DNA from: Klebsiella pneumoniae
GTDB lineage: Bacteria > Pseudomonadota > Gammaproteobacteria > Pseudomonadales > CAMAPQ01
DNA: 32,009 bases
Direction: 5' to 3'
Assembly: GCA_945860125.1 (NCBI GenBank)
Contig: CAMAPQ010000028.1
Location: 1 to 32,009, forward strand
Under the pieces are notes generated by a model. The model was not told the origin of the DNA and searched no databases. It saw nothing but the letters and a program-made list of their open reading frames with translations. Numbering within the stretch: position 1 is the stretch's first letter; the number at the start of each line of letters is the position of its first letter. Positions 6,627 through 15,118 of this stretch are shown one piece after another. The translations under genes were made by a program, and so were the position numbers.

Positions 6627-9203
6627 GTGCTTGAACAATATAGACAGCATGTTGAAGAAAGAGCAGCCCTTGGCATCTCACCTAAACCCTTAGATGAAAA
6701 ACAAGTTGCTGAACTTATTGTCTTGCTAAAAAACCCACCTAAGGGTTGTGAAGAAGAATTATTAAATCTCATCGTTCACCGTGTACCACCTGGCGTGGAT
6801 GCAGCCGCTTACGTTAAGGCTGCCTTTCTTGCTGATGTTGCAAAAGGTACAACGGCTTGCCCTTTAATTAATCAAAGAAAAGCCACTCAACTATTAGGTA
6901 CCATGCTAGGCGGATATAATATTGAGCCACTCATTGAGTTACTTGATAACAATGCTGTTGCCGATATTGCAGCAGAAAGCTTAAAACATACGCTGCTTAT
7001 TTTTGATACCTTCCATGACGTAGAAGAAAAAATAGCGACAAATAAATGGGCCAAAGAAGTTGTTGATGCATGGGCGGCTGGTGAATGGTTTACATCAAGA
7101 AGCGAAGTACCTCACATCATCACTTGCACTGTCTTTAAAGTAGAGGGTGAAACAAATACGGATGATTTATCACCCGCCCCTGACGCTTGGTCACGACCTG
7201 ACATCCCCCTTCATGCGCTCGCAATGTTGAAAAACCCACGCCCAGGCATTAATAATGCGCTAGAGCAGATTAAAACACTTAAACTAAAAGGCTTTCCTTT
7301 AGCTTATGTGGGCGATGTCGTAGGAACAGGTTCTTCCAGAAAATCAGCCACAAACTCCATTTTATGGCATATGGGACAGGATATTCCTTTTGTGCCTAAT
7401 AAACGTTTTGGTGGTGTGGTAATTGGCGGGAAAATCGCCCCTATTTTCTTTAATACCATGGAAGACTCTGGCGCACTGCCGATTGAGTGTGAAGTTGCAG
7501 AGCTTAAAATGGGCGATGTTATTGATATTCATCCTTATGAAGGAAAAGTAACAAGGCATGATACTGGCGAAATTATCTCAACTTTTGCTTTAAAAACAGA
7601 CGTTATTCTAGATGAAGTACGTGCTGGCGGTCGTATTCCACTGATTATTGGTCGTGGTTTAACCTCAAAAGCCAAAGAAGCGCTTAAACTGCCTACAACA
7701 AATCTATTTCGTACACCTGGAACAGTAGAAGATAACGGCAAAGGTTATACGCTTGCGCAAAAAATGGTTGGCCGTGCTTGTGGTGTTACGGGCATACGCC
7801 CTGGCACTTACTGCGAGCCTAGGATGACCACCGTGGGCTCACAAGATACAACGGGCCCCATGACACGAGATGAGCTAAAAGATTTAGCCTGTGTTGGTTT
7901 TTCAGCCGATCTTGTTATGCAATCTTTTTGTCATACGGCAGCTTATCCTAAGCCTGTTGATGTTGAAACCCACCACAGCCTGCCTGACTTTATTATGAAT
8001 CGTGGCGGCGTTTCATTACGCCCTGGCGATGGCATTATCCATTCTTGGTTAAATAGAATGTTAATGCCTGATACAGTCGGAACAGGGGGAGATTCACACA
8101 CCCGCTTCCCTATCGGTATTTCTTTCCCAGCGGGGTCAGGTTTGGTTGCGTTTGCTGCGGCAACAGGTGTTATGCCGCTAGATATGCCTGAATCTGTTCT
8201 TGTAAGATTTAAAGGGAAAATGCAGCCTGGTATTACACTCAGGGATCTTGTGAATGCCATTCCCTATGCTGCGATTCAACAAGGATTGCTAACCGTTGCT
8301 AAATCAAACAAAAAAAATGTGTTTTCAGGACGCATTCTTGAAATAGAGGGCTTGCCTAATTTAACGATTGAACAAGCATTTGAGTTAAGCGACGCTTCTG
8401 CTGAGCGATCAGCGGCAGGTTGTACCGTAAAACTAAATCAAGCACCGATTATTGAATACCTCAATTCAAATATCACACTTTTAAAATGGATGATTTCAAC
8501 CGGCTACGGTGATTCAAGAACGATCGAGCGCCGTATCAAAGCCATGGAAGCCTGGTTGGCAACACCTACCTTACTGGAAGCTGATAAAGATGCACAATAT
8601 GCTTTCACAATTGATATTGACTTGAATGATATTGCAGAACCTTTGCTTGCGTGCCCTAATGATCCAGATGATGTTAAAAAATTATCTGATGTTGCGGGTA
8701 ATAAAATTGATGAAGTTTTCATTGGCTCTTGCATGACTAATATTGGTCATTATCGTGCAGCAGGTAAGCTGCTTGATAAAGCAGGTTACATCCCCACTCG
8801 TCTTTGGATTGCCCCTCCCACCCGCATGGATGAGGCTCAATTAATTGAAGAAGGTTATTACAGTATTTTTGGTAAAGTCGGCGCTAGAACAGAGATGCCA
8901 GGATGCTCACTGTGCATGGGTAACCAAGCACGCGTGGCGCCAAATAGTACAGTCGTTTCAACCTCTACTCGTAACTTTCCTAATCGTTTGGGACAAGGTG
9001 CGAATGTTTATCTGGCTTCTGCTGAGCTATCAGCTGTTGCCTCTATCCTAGGAAAACTACCTACCGTTGCAGAATACATGGAATATGCAGGTAGCATTGA
9101 TACAATGGCAGCTGATGTGTACCGTTATCTGAACTTTCACTTAATGCCTGCTTATAAAGAAGTAGCAGACGCATTGAAAATTCAAGTTGCACAAAGAACC
9201 TAA
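6627..9203 (+). CDS. acnB: Aconitate hydratase B (AcnB)
   Basis: AcnB interconverts citrate and isocitrate in the TCA cycle through a [4Fe-4S] cluster; the family also carries 2-methylisocitrate dehydratase activity. The 858-aa length matches E. coli AcnB (865). The N-terminal HEAT-like domain opens the protein ([20 protein letters not shown]). The swivel domain follows ([36 protein letters not shown]). Later come the catalytic domains ([37 protein letters not shown]). The cluster Cys motifs are [15 protein letters not shown] and [14 protein letters not shown]. Translation begins at GTG, preceded by GAGG. The last codons and stop lie in an 18-bp tandem duplication (9184-9219). It is probably monocistronic, with its own promoter and a strong terminator. 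Confidence 0.97.
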   Translation: MLEQYRQHVEERAALGISPKPLDEKQVAELIVLLKNPPKGCEEELLNLIVHRVPPGVDAAAYVKAAFLADVAKGTTACPLINQRKATQLLGTMLGGYNIEPLIELLDNNAVADIAAESLKHTLLIFDTFHDVEEKIATNKWAKEVVDAWAAGEWFTSRSEVPHIITCTVFKVEGETNTDDLSPAPDAWSRPDIPLHALAMLKNPRPGINNALEQIKTLKLKGFPLAYVGDVVGTGSSRKSATNSILWHMGQDIPFVPNKRFGGVVIGGKIAPIFFNTMEDSGALPIECEVAELKMGDVIDIHPYEGKVTRHDTGEIISTFALKTDVILDEVRAGGRIPLIIGRGLTSKAKEALKLPTTNLFRTPGTVEDNGKGYTLAQKMVGRACGVTGIRPGTYCEPRMTTVGSQDTTGPMTRDELKDLACVGFSADLVMQSFCHTAAYPKPVDVETHHSLPDFIMNRGGVSLRPGDGIIHSWLNRMLMPDTVGTGGDSHTRFPIGISFPAGSGLVAFAAATGVMPLDMPESVLVRFKGKMQPGITLRDLVNAIPYAAIQQGLLTVAKSNKKNVFSGRILEIEGLPNLTIEQAFELSDASAERSAAGCTVKLNQAPIIEYLNSNITLLKWMISTGYGDSRTIERRIKAMEAWLATPTLLEADKDAQYAFTIDIDLNDIAEPLLACPNDPDDVKKLSDVAGNKIDEVFIGSCMTNIGHYRAAGKLLDKAGYIPTRLWIAPPTRMDEAQLIEEGYYSIFGKVGARTEMPGCSLCMGNQARVAPNSTVVSTSTRNFPNRLGQGANVYLASAELSAVASILGKLPTVAEYMEYAGSIDTMAADVYRYLNFHLMPAYKEVADALKIQVAQRT

Positions 9204-9219
9204 GTTGCACGAAGAACCT
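9184..9219. repeat. 18-bp tandem duplication spanning the acnB stop
   Basis: Two units, AAGTTGCACAAAGAACCT and AAGTTGCACGAAGAACCT, differ by one base. They cover the last codons and stop of acnB, and a third partial unit (AAGTTGC) follows. The first stop codon is still used, so the duplication only adds to the untranslated region. Confidence 0.85.
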
Positions 9220-9240
9220 AAGTTGCTTAGATTCTTTTTA

Positions 9241-9270
9241 GGGCAGACTAATATAAAAGTCTGCCCTTTT
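9241..9270 (+). terminator. Rho-independent terminator of acnB
   Basis: GGGCAGACT and AGTCTGCCC form a perfect 9-bp GC-rich stem with an 8-base loop, followed by TTTT. It lies 38 bp after the acnB stop and is the clearest terminator in the window. Confidence 0.88.
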
Positions 9271-9288
9271 AGGACTTACACAAAACTG
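9271..9288. repeat. End fragment of the 101-bp palindromic repeat
   Basis: AGGACTTACACAAAACTG matches the left end of the complete copies with one base change in the GCG core. It abuts the acnB terminator. No matching right end follows within 140 bp. Confidence 0.45.
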
Positions 9289-9317
9289 CCTAACAAACAT
9301 ACAATAAAAACTGAACC

Positions 9318-9418
9318 ATTCTATATTCAGATCAATTATGCACGAAGCCTAGACGCAAAATAGCGCTAAATGCACAGTAAAAATAGGCAAAAAATCAAAA
9401 TTGATCCAGAAATGGAAT
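9318..9418. repeat. Imperfect inverted repeat between acnB and the hybrid kinase
   Basis: The arms 9318-9337 and 9399-9418 pair at 15 of 20 positions and begin/end with ATTC/GAAT. The enclosed span is 101 bp. It may be a decayed mobile element or a regulatory structure ahead of the kinase gene (start 9430). No clear -10/-35 pair was seen in this gap. Confidence 0.3.
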
Positions 9419-9429
9419 GAGCACGCCAG

Positions 9430-12400
9430 ATGAAACTCAATGAAATTAAAACATACACATTAATTACAACGCTTGCCCCAGGCTTAATCAGTTGCCTACT
9501 GATTGCCTGCTTTGTTATTTTTAATCAAATTGCTTTACTTAAAAAACAAACAATGAGCGAAGGCATCGCTTCTTTAGAGCGCTTTATTCCAGCTATTTAT
9601 CAAGTTTTAGATAATCGACAACCAAATAACTTACAAGAAAATCATACAAGCGCACCGTTCACTCAAAAATACTTACAGGAACAAGAAACGCCTGATCTAA
9701 CGCATCAACTACAAAAAATTATTAGTCGAATTTTAGAAGAAAAGAATGTTCGCGCAGTAACCTTACTCACTCAAAATAATAAAGTGCATGTACATGTTGG
9801 CCCCAATATGTATATCAGGAAAAAGACTGTTTTTTCAGCGAAAAATGACGTCGATCAAAAATTTTTCTCTATTGTTGAAACAGCCTCTTCTAGTCGATTT
9901 TTATATAAAATTAGAAAGGAACACCAATATGTGGAAGATTTACCACTCGTCCAAGAAATAGAAGATACATTTTCTATTTCTGAGAAATTTCTGTATTGGT
10001 TAATACTACCCTCTGAAGTTGAAATTCAAAATATAATTAAAAAAAACAACTTAACAACTGAAGTACCTTATCAAAAAAATCAAAGTGTATTAGGGTCAAT
10101 TGAAATTGAAATAACACACATCCAACGAAATATTGAGCTTTTTAAGCTAGCGCTTTCCTTTTTAATTTTACTGCTTCTTAGTCTTATCAGTGGATATATT
10201 CTAAGCAGTCAATTAATTAAAAAATTAATTATACCCATTGAGAAAATCGGCAATATTGCTGAACAGGTACGCCTGGGTCATTTTGACGTGAGAATTGCCA
10301 TGTTTGGCTTTATTGAGTTTAGAGAAGTCTTTAGCAAAATAAATACAATGGTGCATTACATCAATACAACCTATCGTCAAATGCAAATGGATGTTGATCA
10401 ATCAACACAAGATTTACGTGAAACACTAGAAACCATTGAAGTGCAAAATATTGAGTTGAATCTTGCTAAAAAAGAAGCACTAAAAGCAAGCAAAATTAAG
10501 TCTGCTTTTTTAGCGAATATGAGCCATGAAATTCGCACGCCACTTAATGGCATTATTGGCTTTTCTAAAATACTGCGCAATACCGAATTAACCTCACGAC
10601 AGCTTGATTATGTTGAAACAATTTATAAGTCATCACAAAATCTGCTTGCAATTATTAATGACATTCTTGATTTTTCAAAAATGGAAGCGGGTAAATTACA
10701 ACTTGAAAAAATTCCTTTTTGCTTACCAGAATGTGTTGAAGAAGTTGCTATGATTCTTGCGCCGCACGCTCATGAAAAAAAAATTGATATTATTTTAGAT
10801 ATTGATCCGCACCTACCTAAATTTTTAATGGGTGATCCTTTACGAACTAAACAAGTATTAACAAATCTTGTTAGCAACGCGGTGAAATTTACCCATATAG
10901 GTCACGTGCTAGTTGAAATTAAAATTTTAAAAAAATACAACAATCAAATGAAAATAGAGTTTTGCATTACAGATACTGGAATTGGTATTTCTTTGAAAGA
11001 AGAGCCCCATCTTTTTGAGCCCTTTGCCCAACTTGAAAAAAGCACCTCAACACGTGGCAGCGGCACAGGATTAGGTTTAGTGATTTGCAAGCATTTAGTA
11101 TCACAAATGAATGGTGATATAGGCATTCGTCATAAACCTGAACATCAAGGCGCTTGTTTTTGGTTTTCAATTAGCTTTTTACAAGATTCAAATAGAGAAG
11201 AAGAAGAAAAAAAAATAATGATTCACTTTTCTTTGCCTATTTTAGTCATTGAAAAAAATGAGGCGCAACAAAAAACGCTTAAAAAACATCTTGAATATTT
11301 AGGTCTAAATTTTCATATTATCAGTGATATTGAAAAAGACTTTATAAGTTACAATCAAAAATATGCTTGTCTTATTTGGGATGGTTTTAGTGGAAACGGG
11401 TTTAGTTTAGAAAATAAACAAGCAAGCAGCCTATTTATTGATGCCTTAAAAATTCCCATTATTATTCTTACCTCTTCGCTTTTCGTGCTTTATTTTGATA
11501 ATTCTGCAAAAGCAGAGCATAGGTTTGAGCATCATGATAAAAAAATTAAATTTCTTTCAAAGCCATTTGAGCAAAAAAAATTAATTGCCGCACTAGATGA
11601 AGCTTCTCGCGATTCATCTCATCAACTACAGACATCTCATCAACTACAGACATATTCCAAAACAGATATAACGACGTTTAGTCCCACTCAACAGCCAAAC
11701 GTTAATCAAAAAATATCACTCTTAATCGTCGATGATCATGCCGCCAATTTAAAACTTATTCTTGCTTTATTAAGTGATTTTAATCTTAATTTACAAAGTG
11801 TTGCAAATGGTCTTGAGGCTGTGAACAAATGCAATCTAGAAAAATTTGATCTAATTTTAATGGACATTCAAATGCCAGTTATGAATGGATTGGAAGCAAC
11901 GAGACAAATTAGACTGCACTCTCTCAACCAAGCAACACCTATTATTGCAGTAACAGCGCATGCACTGCATCATGAAAAACAAAATTTACTTAATCAAGGA
12001 ATAAATGATTACCTAACAAAACCACTGGATGAACAAGCTTTATTTTATGTTATTAAAAAATGGACAACTATCCGCGTTCCTCATAGTGTTATTGTTAATG
12101 AGGATATTGAACAAGATTATAATAAAAAGCCTGAATCGCTTTTCTATCCTGATGAATTAGCACGTTTTTCATGGGAAGAAAGTTTAAAACTTGCAAATAA
12201 CAACACAAAGCTAGCATTTGACTTATTTCATCTACTGATCAAAAGTTTTCCAGCAACCATTGAACAAATCAAAACAAGCTGGGAAGAAGAACAATATATT
12301 CAATTAGGCGAAATTATTCATAAACTACAGGGCGCTTCACGTTACTGTGGCGTACCTAAACTCAGACACCTACTTAAAATGATGGATAATGCCCTTAAGC

Positions 12401-12486
12401 ATAATCGTTTTACACTCCTGCCTGAGCTAATAAAAATGATTATCCAAGAAATGGAAAAAATCCCAGAAGAAGCGCCTACAGCTTAA
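9430..12486 (+). CDS. barA: Hybrid sensor kinase, BarA/GacS/LetS type
   Basis: A 1018-aa inner-membrane phosphorelay kinase. In related bacteria BarA/GacS/LetS passes phosphate to UvrY/GacA/LetA and, through small RNAs, controls CsrA. The order seen is: TM1 (about 10-32), a periplasmic domain (to about 235), TM2 (about 238-260) with HAMP, a HisKA box FLANMSHEIRTPLNGIIGF with His366, then an HATPase (N box NLVSNAVKF; DTGIGI; GSGTGLGL). A receiver-like domain of poor consensus follows (about 600-720). A good receiver comes next (LLIVDDHAANLK, Asp812 in LMDIQMPVMNG, KP at the end). A C-terminal HPt has HKLQGASRYCGVPKLRHLL and His964. The HPt matches BarA well. An in-frame 18-bp duplication gives SHQLQT twice before the second receiver. 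No cognate regulator is nearby. The gene is monocistronic and is followed by repeats. Confidence 0.85.
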   Translation: MKLNEIKTYTLITTLAPGLISCLLIACFVIFNQIALLKKQTMSEGIASLERFIPAIYQVLDNRQPNNLQENHTSAPFTQKYLQEQETPDLTHQLQKIISRILEEKNVRAVTLLTQNNKVHVHVGPNMYIRKKTVFSAKNDVDQKFFSIVETASSSRFLYKIRKEHQYVEDLPLVQEIEDTFSISEKFLYWLILPSEVEIQNIIKKNNLTTEVPYQKNQSVLGSIEIEITHIQRNIELFKLALSFLILLLLSLISGYILSSQLIKKLIIPIEKIGNIAEQVRLGHFDVRIAMFGFIEFREVFSKINTMVHYINTTYRQMQMDVDQSTQDLRETLETIEVQNIELNLAKKEALKASKIKSAFLANMSHEIRTPLNGIIGFSKILRNTELTSRQLDYVETIYKSSQNLLAIINDILDFSKMEAGKLQLEKIPFCLPECVEEVAMILAPHAHEKKIDIILDIDPHLPKFLMGDPLRTKQVLTNLVSNAVKFTHIGHVLVEIKILKKYNNQMKIEFCITDTGIGISLKEEPHLFEPFAQLEKSTSTRGSGTGLGLVICKHLVSQMNGDIGIRHKPEHQGACFWFSISFLQDSNREEEEKKIMIHFSLPILVIEKNEAQQKTLKKHLEYLGLNFHIISDIEKDFISYNQKYACLIWDGFSGNGFSLENKQASSLFIDALKIPIIILTSSLFVLYFDNSAKAEHRFEHHDKKIKFLSKPFEQKKLIAALDEASRDSSHQLQTSHQLQTYSKTDITTFSPTQQPNVNQKISLLIVDDHAANLKLILALLSDFNLNLQSVANGLEAVNKCNLEKFDLILMDIQMPVMNGLEATRQIRLHSLNQATPIIAVTAHALHHEKQNLLNQGINDYLTKPLDEQALFYVIKKWTTIRVPHSVIVNEDIEQDYNKKPESLFYPDELARFSWEESLKLANNNTKLAFDLFHLLIKSFPATIEQIKTSWEEEQYIQLGEIIHKLQGASRYCGVPKLRHLLKMMDNALKHNRFTLLPELIKMIIQEMEKIPEEAPTA
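11615..11650. repeat. In-frame 18-bp tandem duplication in the hybrid kinase
   Basis: CATCTCATCAACTACAGA occurs twice without a change. It adds six residues to the linker between the degenerate and the intact receiver domains. Identical copies suggest a recent event. Confidence 0.9.
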
Positions 12487-12507
12487 AAGACTAGCTTAAG
12501 AGAGTCT

Positions 12508-12632
12508 ATACCCAAAGTAATTGGAATCACGGTGAGGCGGCAAGCAAGTGAACTCCATGCGCATAGATAAACTATGTAATTGGGGTGAATGAGCGCTGCC
12601 AACAATGCCGTGTTTTCAAGTACGAAGGGTAT
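12508..12632. repeat. ERIC-like palindromic element, full length
   Basis: The 125-bp unit begins TATACCC and ends GGGTATA. Its core reads like the enterobacterial ERIC consensus: GTGAACTCCATG, then CATAGATAAACTATG as central hairpin, then TTGGGGTGAATGAGCGC and GCCAACA. ERIC elements are about 126 bp and are thought to be non-autonomous MITE-like elements inserting at TA. Length, ends and core all fit. It occupies the gap after the hybrid kinase and may act as a hairpin at the 3' end of that transcript. Confidence 0.75.
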
Positions 12633-12633
12633 A

Positions 12634-12646
12634 TTTTGCGTAAGTC
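12634..12646. repeat. End fragment of the 101-bp palindromic repeat
   Basis: TTTTGCGTAAGTC matches the right end of the complete copies. It abuts the ERIC-like element, as a similar fragment does at 27270-27281. Confidence 0.5.
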
Positions 12647-12689
12647 ATAAAAGTTTCTATACTCAAATAAATAGTCAAAATAACAAATC

Positions 12690-12734
12690 TACTTGACCAC
12701 CTAATACTTGACCACCTAATACTTGACCGCTCAA
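12690..12734. repeat. Three 15-bp direct repeats upstream of the pilus regulator
   Basis: TACTTGACCACCTAA occurs twice exactly and then once as TACTTGACCGCTCAA. The array ends 53 bp before the start of the response-regulator gene. Each unit carries TTGACC, which could serve as a -35, though no convincing -10 follows at the normal distance. It could be a cluster of regulator sites or a slippage product. The rest of the 12487-12787 gap holds the ERIC-like element and a repeat fragment. Confidence 0.8.
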
Positions 12735-12787
12735 TAGTTCCCTATTGCTATTTTAATCTAGAAATAGATAAGGATGATCGTAGTTCA

Positions 12788-14239
12788 ATGGAAGAAGAAC
12801 GCAATAAGCAGCCGACCGCGTTACAGCAAGCTGCCAATCAAAAAAATGCTCAACTACTCATTATTGATGATGATTTTTTAATATCTGATACGTTGGGGTT
12901 TTTTTTAGCCCCTTATTTTAAGGTTTCTATTGCCAGCAACCCGCTAGAAGCTAATGCGCTACTAGGCGCAAAAATACCATTCGATATTGCTTTAGTTGAC
13001 TTAGGTTTACCGCCCAATCCTCACCAGCCTGATGAAGGCTTTAAACTCATTGAAAAGCTCATTCAGCATCATAACAATATTAAAATTGTTATTTTATCCG
13101 GACAAAATGACGAAAAAAACATTGCTTACGCGCTATCTTTAGGGGCAGTTGATTTTATTGCAAAGCCTGCGGATCCTAAAAAAATACTCGCAATACTCAT
13201 GCAGCAATGGCAAATAACGGTACTTGAAAACCTGACTAAAGATAATGAAAAAAATAAAATTATTGGTCAAAGCCGTGCAATTTTGCAAGTTCAAAAATTA
13301 ATTGAGCAATTTGCAGATCTGTGCTTCCCACTCCTCATCGAAGGCGAATCTGGCACGGGAAAAGAACTTGTTGCACAATCATTGCATCTAAATTCTAAGC
13401 GCGCAAAAGAACCTTATCTTGCCATAAACTGTGCTGCTCTTAGCCCAGAACTACTTGAGTCGCAATTATTTGGCCATAAAAAAGGCGCTTTTTCAGGTGC
13501 TATTCAAGATCATATTGGTTTTTTTGAAAAAGCGAAAAATGGCACTTTATTTTTAGATGAAATTGGTGAAATGCCGCTTGGTTTACAAGCAAAATTATTA
13601 CGCGTGTTAGAAAACGGTGAGTTTTATCCCGTGGGTTCTAGCGATACTAAAATAGCTCTATGTCGCGTTGTTGCCGCTACTAACCGATCCTTACACTCAC
13701 AAGTGAAGCAGAATGATTTTCGTATTGATTTATATCATCGCCTGGGCACATTAGAAATTCAATTACCCCCACTCAGAGACAGAGAAAACGACTGGCTACT
13801 GTTATTTTATTATTTGGCAAAAAAACTAGAAGCGCAAATCGGTACCGTTTGCTTAAGCGAAGAAGCGCAGCTTTTTTTAAGCCATTATAGTTTTCCAGGT
13901 AATGTCCGTGAATTGAAAAATATTGTCATAAGACTAGGCTCTAAGCATAAGAATCAACTGATTAAGAAAGAACATTTAATTAATGAAATAGAGCCTCAAC
14001 AAAACATAAGTCATGCCTCTTTAGAAGCAGTCATTAATGAAAACAGCATTAAATATAAAATAGAACAGGGAATATTTGATCTTAATCAGTCTTTAGTTGA
14101 CTTTGAGAAAACCTGTATTGAGCTTGCAATGAAAATAAATAATCAAAACTTAAGCCAAGCAGCACGAGACTTGCATATTAATCGATCAACGTTACACAGC
14201 AGAATACAAAAATATGACGGCAATCATCATGAGAAGTAA
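12788..14239 (+). CDS. Sigma-54 response regulator, PrsR-like
   Basis: A 483-aa enhancer-binding protein that would activate sigma-54 promoters when phosphorylated. The N-terminal receiver has LLIIDDD, the acceptor Asp71 in [12 protein letters not shown] and a conserved Lys in FIAKPADP. The AAA+ domain (about 155-385) has GESGTGKE, then GAFSGA where most family members have [24 protein letters not shown] and a [10 protein letters not shown] end. The C-terminal HTH (about 450-478) reads [22 protein letters not shown]. The LGLPPxP...EGF receiver pattern is that of PrsR/PEP-CTERM-box regulators as I remember them. It is 9 bp before mshM and so heads the pilus operon. A PrsK-like kinase lies at 27396-29153. 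Confidence 0.88.
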   Translation: MEEERNKQPTALQQAANQKNAQLLIIDDDFLISDTLGFFLAPYFKVSIASNPLEANALLGAKIPFDIALVDLGLPPNPHQPDEGFKLIEKLIQHHNNIKIVILSGQNDEKNIAYALSLGAVDFIAKPADPKKILAILMQQWQITVLENLTKDNEKNKIIGQSRAILQVQKLIEQFADLCFPLLIEGESGTGKELVAQSLHLNSKRAKEPYLAINCAALSPELLESQLFGHKKGAFSGAIQDHIGFFEKAKNGTLFLDEIGEMPLGLQAKLLRVLENGEFYPVGSSDTKIALCRVVAATNRSLHSQVKQNDFRIDLYHRLGTLEIQLPPLRDRENDWLLLFYYLAKKLEAQIGTVCLSEEAQLFLSHYSFPGNVRELKNIVIRLGSKHKNQLIKKEHLINEIEPQQNISHASLEAVINENSIKYKIEQGIFDLNQSLVDFEKTCIELAMKINNQNLSQAARDLHINRSTLHSRIQKYDGNHHEK

Positions 14240-14248
14240 GGAGTTACG

Positions 14249-15106
14249 ATGTATCTTAAGCATTTTGGATTGACAAAAATGCCCTTTCAGATCACGCCAG
14301 ACACTGATTTTTTCTATGGCGGTGGCGAAAGAAGCACGATTTTAGAAGCACTTAAATACACCATATTAAGTGGCGAAGGCATTATAAAAGTCATTGGTGA
14401 AGTAGGCTGTGGTAAAACAATGCTTTGCCGCATGCTGTCACAGAGTTTGCCGCTTTCTGTTGAAATTGTTTATATTGCCAATCCTTCGCTATCACCTGAA
14501 AATATTCTGCATTCTATTGCACATGAAATGCATATTATGGTTTCAGCGACCACCCCTAAAATTGAAGTGATGCAAAGAATCACTTCGCATTTGGTAGAAA
14601 GCCATGCGAAGCATAAACGCGTTGTCGTTTTTGTGGAAGAGGCGCAAAGCATGCCACTTGAAACACTTGAAGAAATACGTCTGCTCTCTAATCTTGAAAC
14701 ACAACAAAGCAAATTAATGCAGATTATTTTATTTGGCCAGCCTGAATTAGATATGAAGCTTTCCGTTCCATCTATTCGTCAATTAAGAGAAAGAATTGCT
14801 TTTGGTTTTGAAGTCTGCCCTCTTAATGCTAAAGAAAGCCTTGAATATTTAAACTTTAGAATGCATATGGCAGGCTATAGAGGCAGCACGCTTTTTGATA
14901 AAAAGCAGGCTGTATTAATTCATCAATACACTAAAGGCTTAACACGTCGTATCAATATACTATGCAATAAAGTGCTTATTCTTGCCTATACCGCCAATAG
15001 ATTTGAGATTACAACAAAAGATATTAAAACAGCCGCAAATGATTGTGATTTTATTAAAAAGAATAATAGCTTTTCACGCGGCTTAAAATGGGAATTTATC
15101 AAGTAA
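14249..15106 (+). CDS. mshM: MSHA-type pilus ATPase MshM (ExeA/GspA family)
   Basis: A 285-aa AAA+ ATPase of the ExeA/GspA/MshM family, which helps place or assemble the secretin. The opening YLKHFGLTKMPFQITPDTDFFYGG is the family signature. Walker A is GEVGCGKT (about residues 50-57), Walker B is VVVFVEEAQSM, and LRERIAFGFEVCPL with LTRRINILCNKVLI closes the AAA fold. Unlike ExeA/GspA it has no C-terminal peptidoglycan-binding domain or membrane segment, which is the MshM form. It has a good ribosome-binding site (AAGGAG) and sits 9 bp after the regulator and 12 bp before the secretin gene. Confidence 0.88.
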   Translation: MYLKHFGLTKMPFQITPDTDFFYGGGERSTILEALKYTILSGEGIIKVIGEVGCGKTMLCRMLSQSLPLSVEIVYIANPSLSPENILHSIAHEMHIMVSATTPKIEVMQRITSHLVESHAKHKRVVVFVEEAQSMPLETLEEIRLLSNLETQQSKLMQIILFGQPELDMKLSVPSIRQLRERIAFGFEVCPLNAKESLEYLNFRMHMAGYRGSTLFDKKQAVLIHQYTKGLTRRINILCNKVLILAYTANRFEITTKDIKTAANDCDFIKKNNSFSRGLKWEFIK

Positions 15107-15118
15107 AGGGCTTAAGTA

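Noticed and set aside
12690-12734. CRISPR array
   Set aside because: The repeats are directly adjacent with no spacers and the units are only 15 bp.
12723-12751. Sigma-70 promoter from TTGACC in the third 15-bp repeat
   Set aside because: The hexamer at 17 bp spacing (TGCTAT) matches the -10 consensus poorly; the better TATTTT is too far away.
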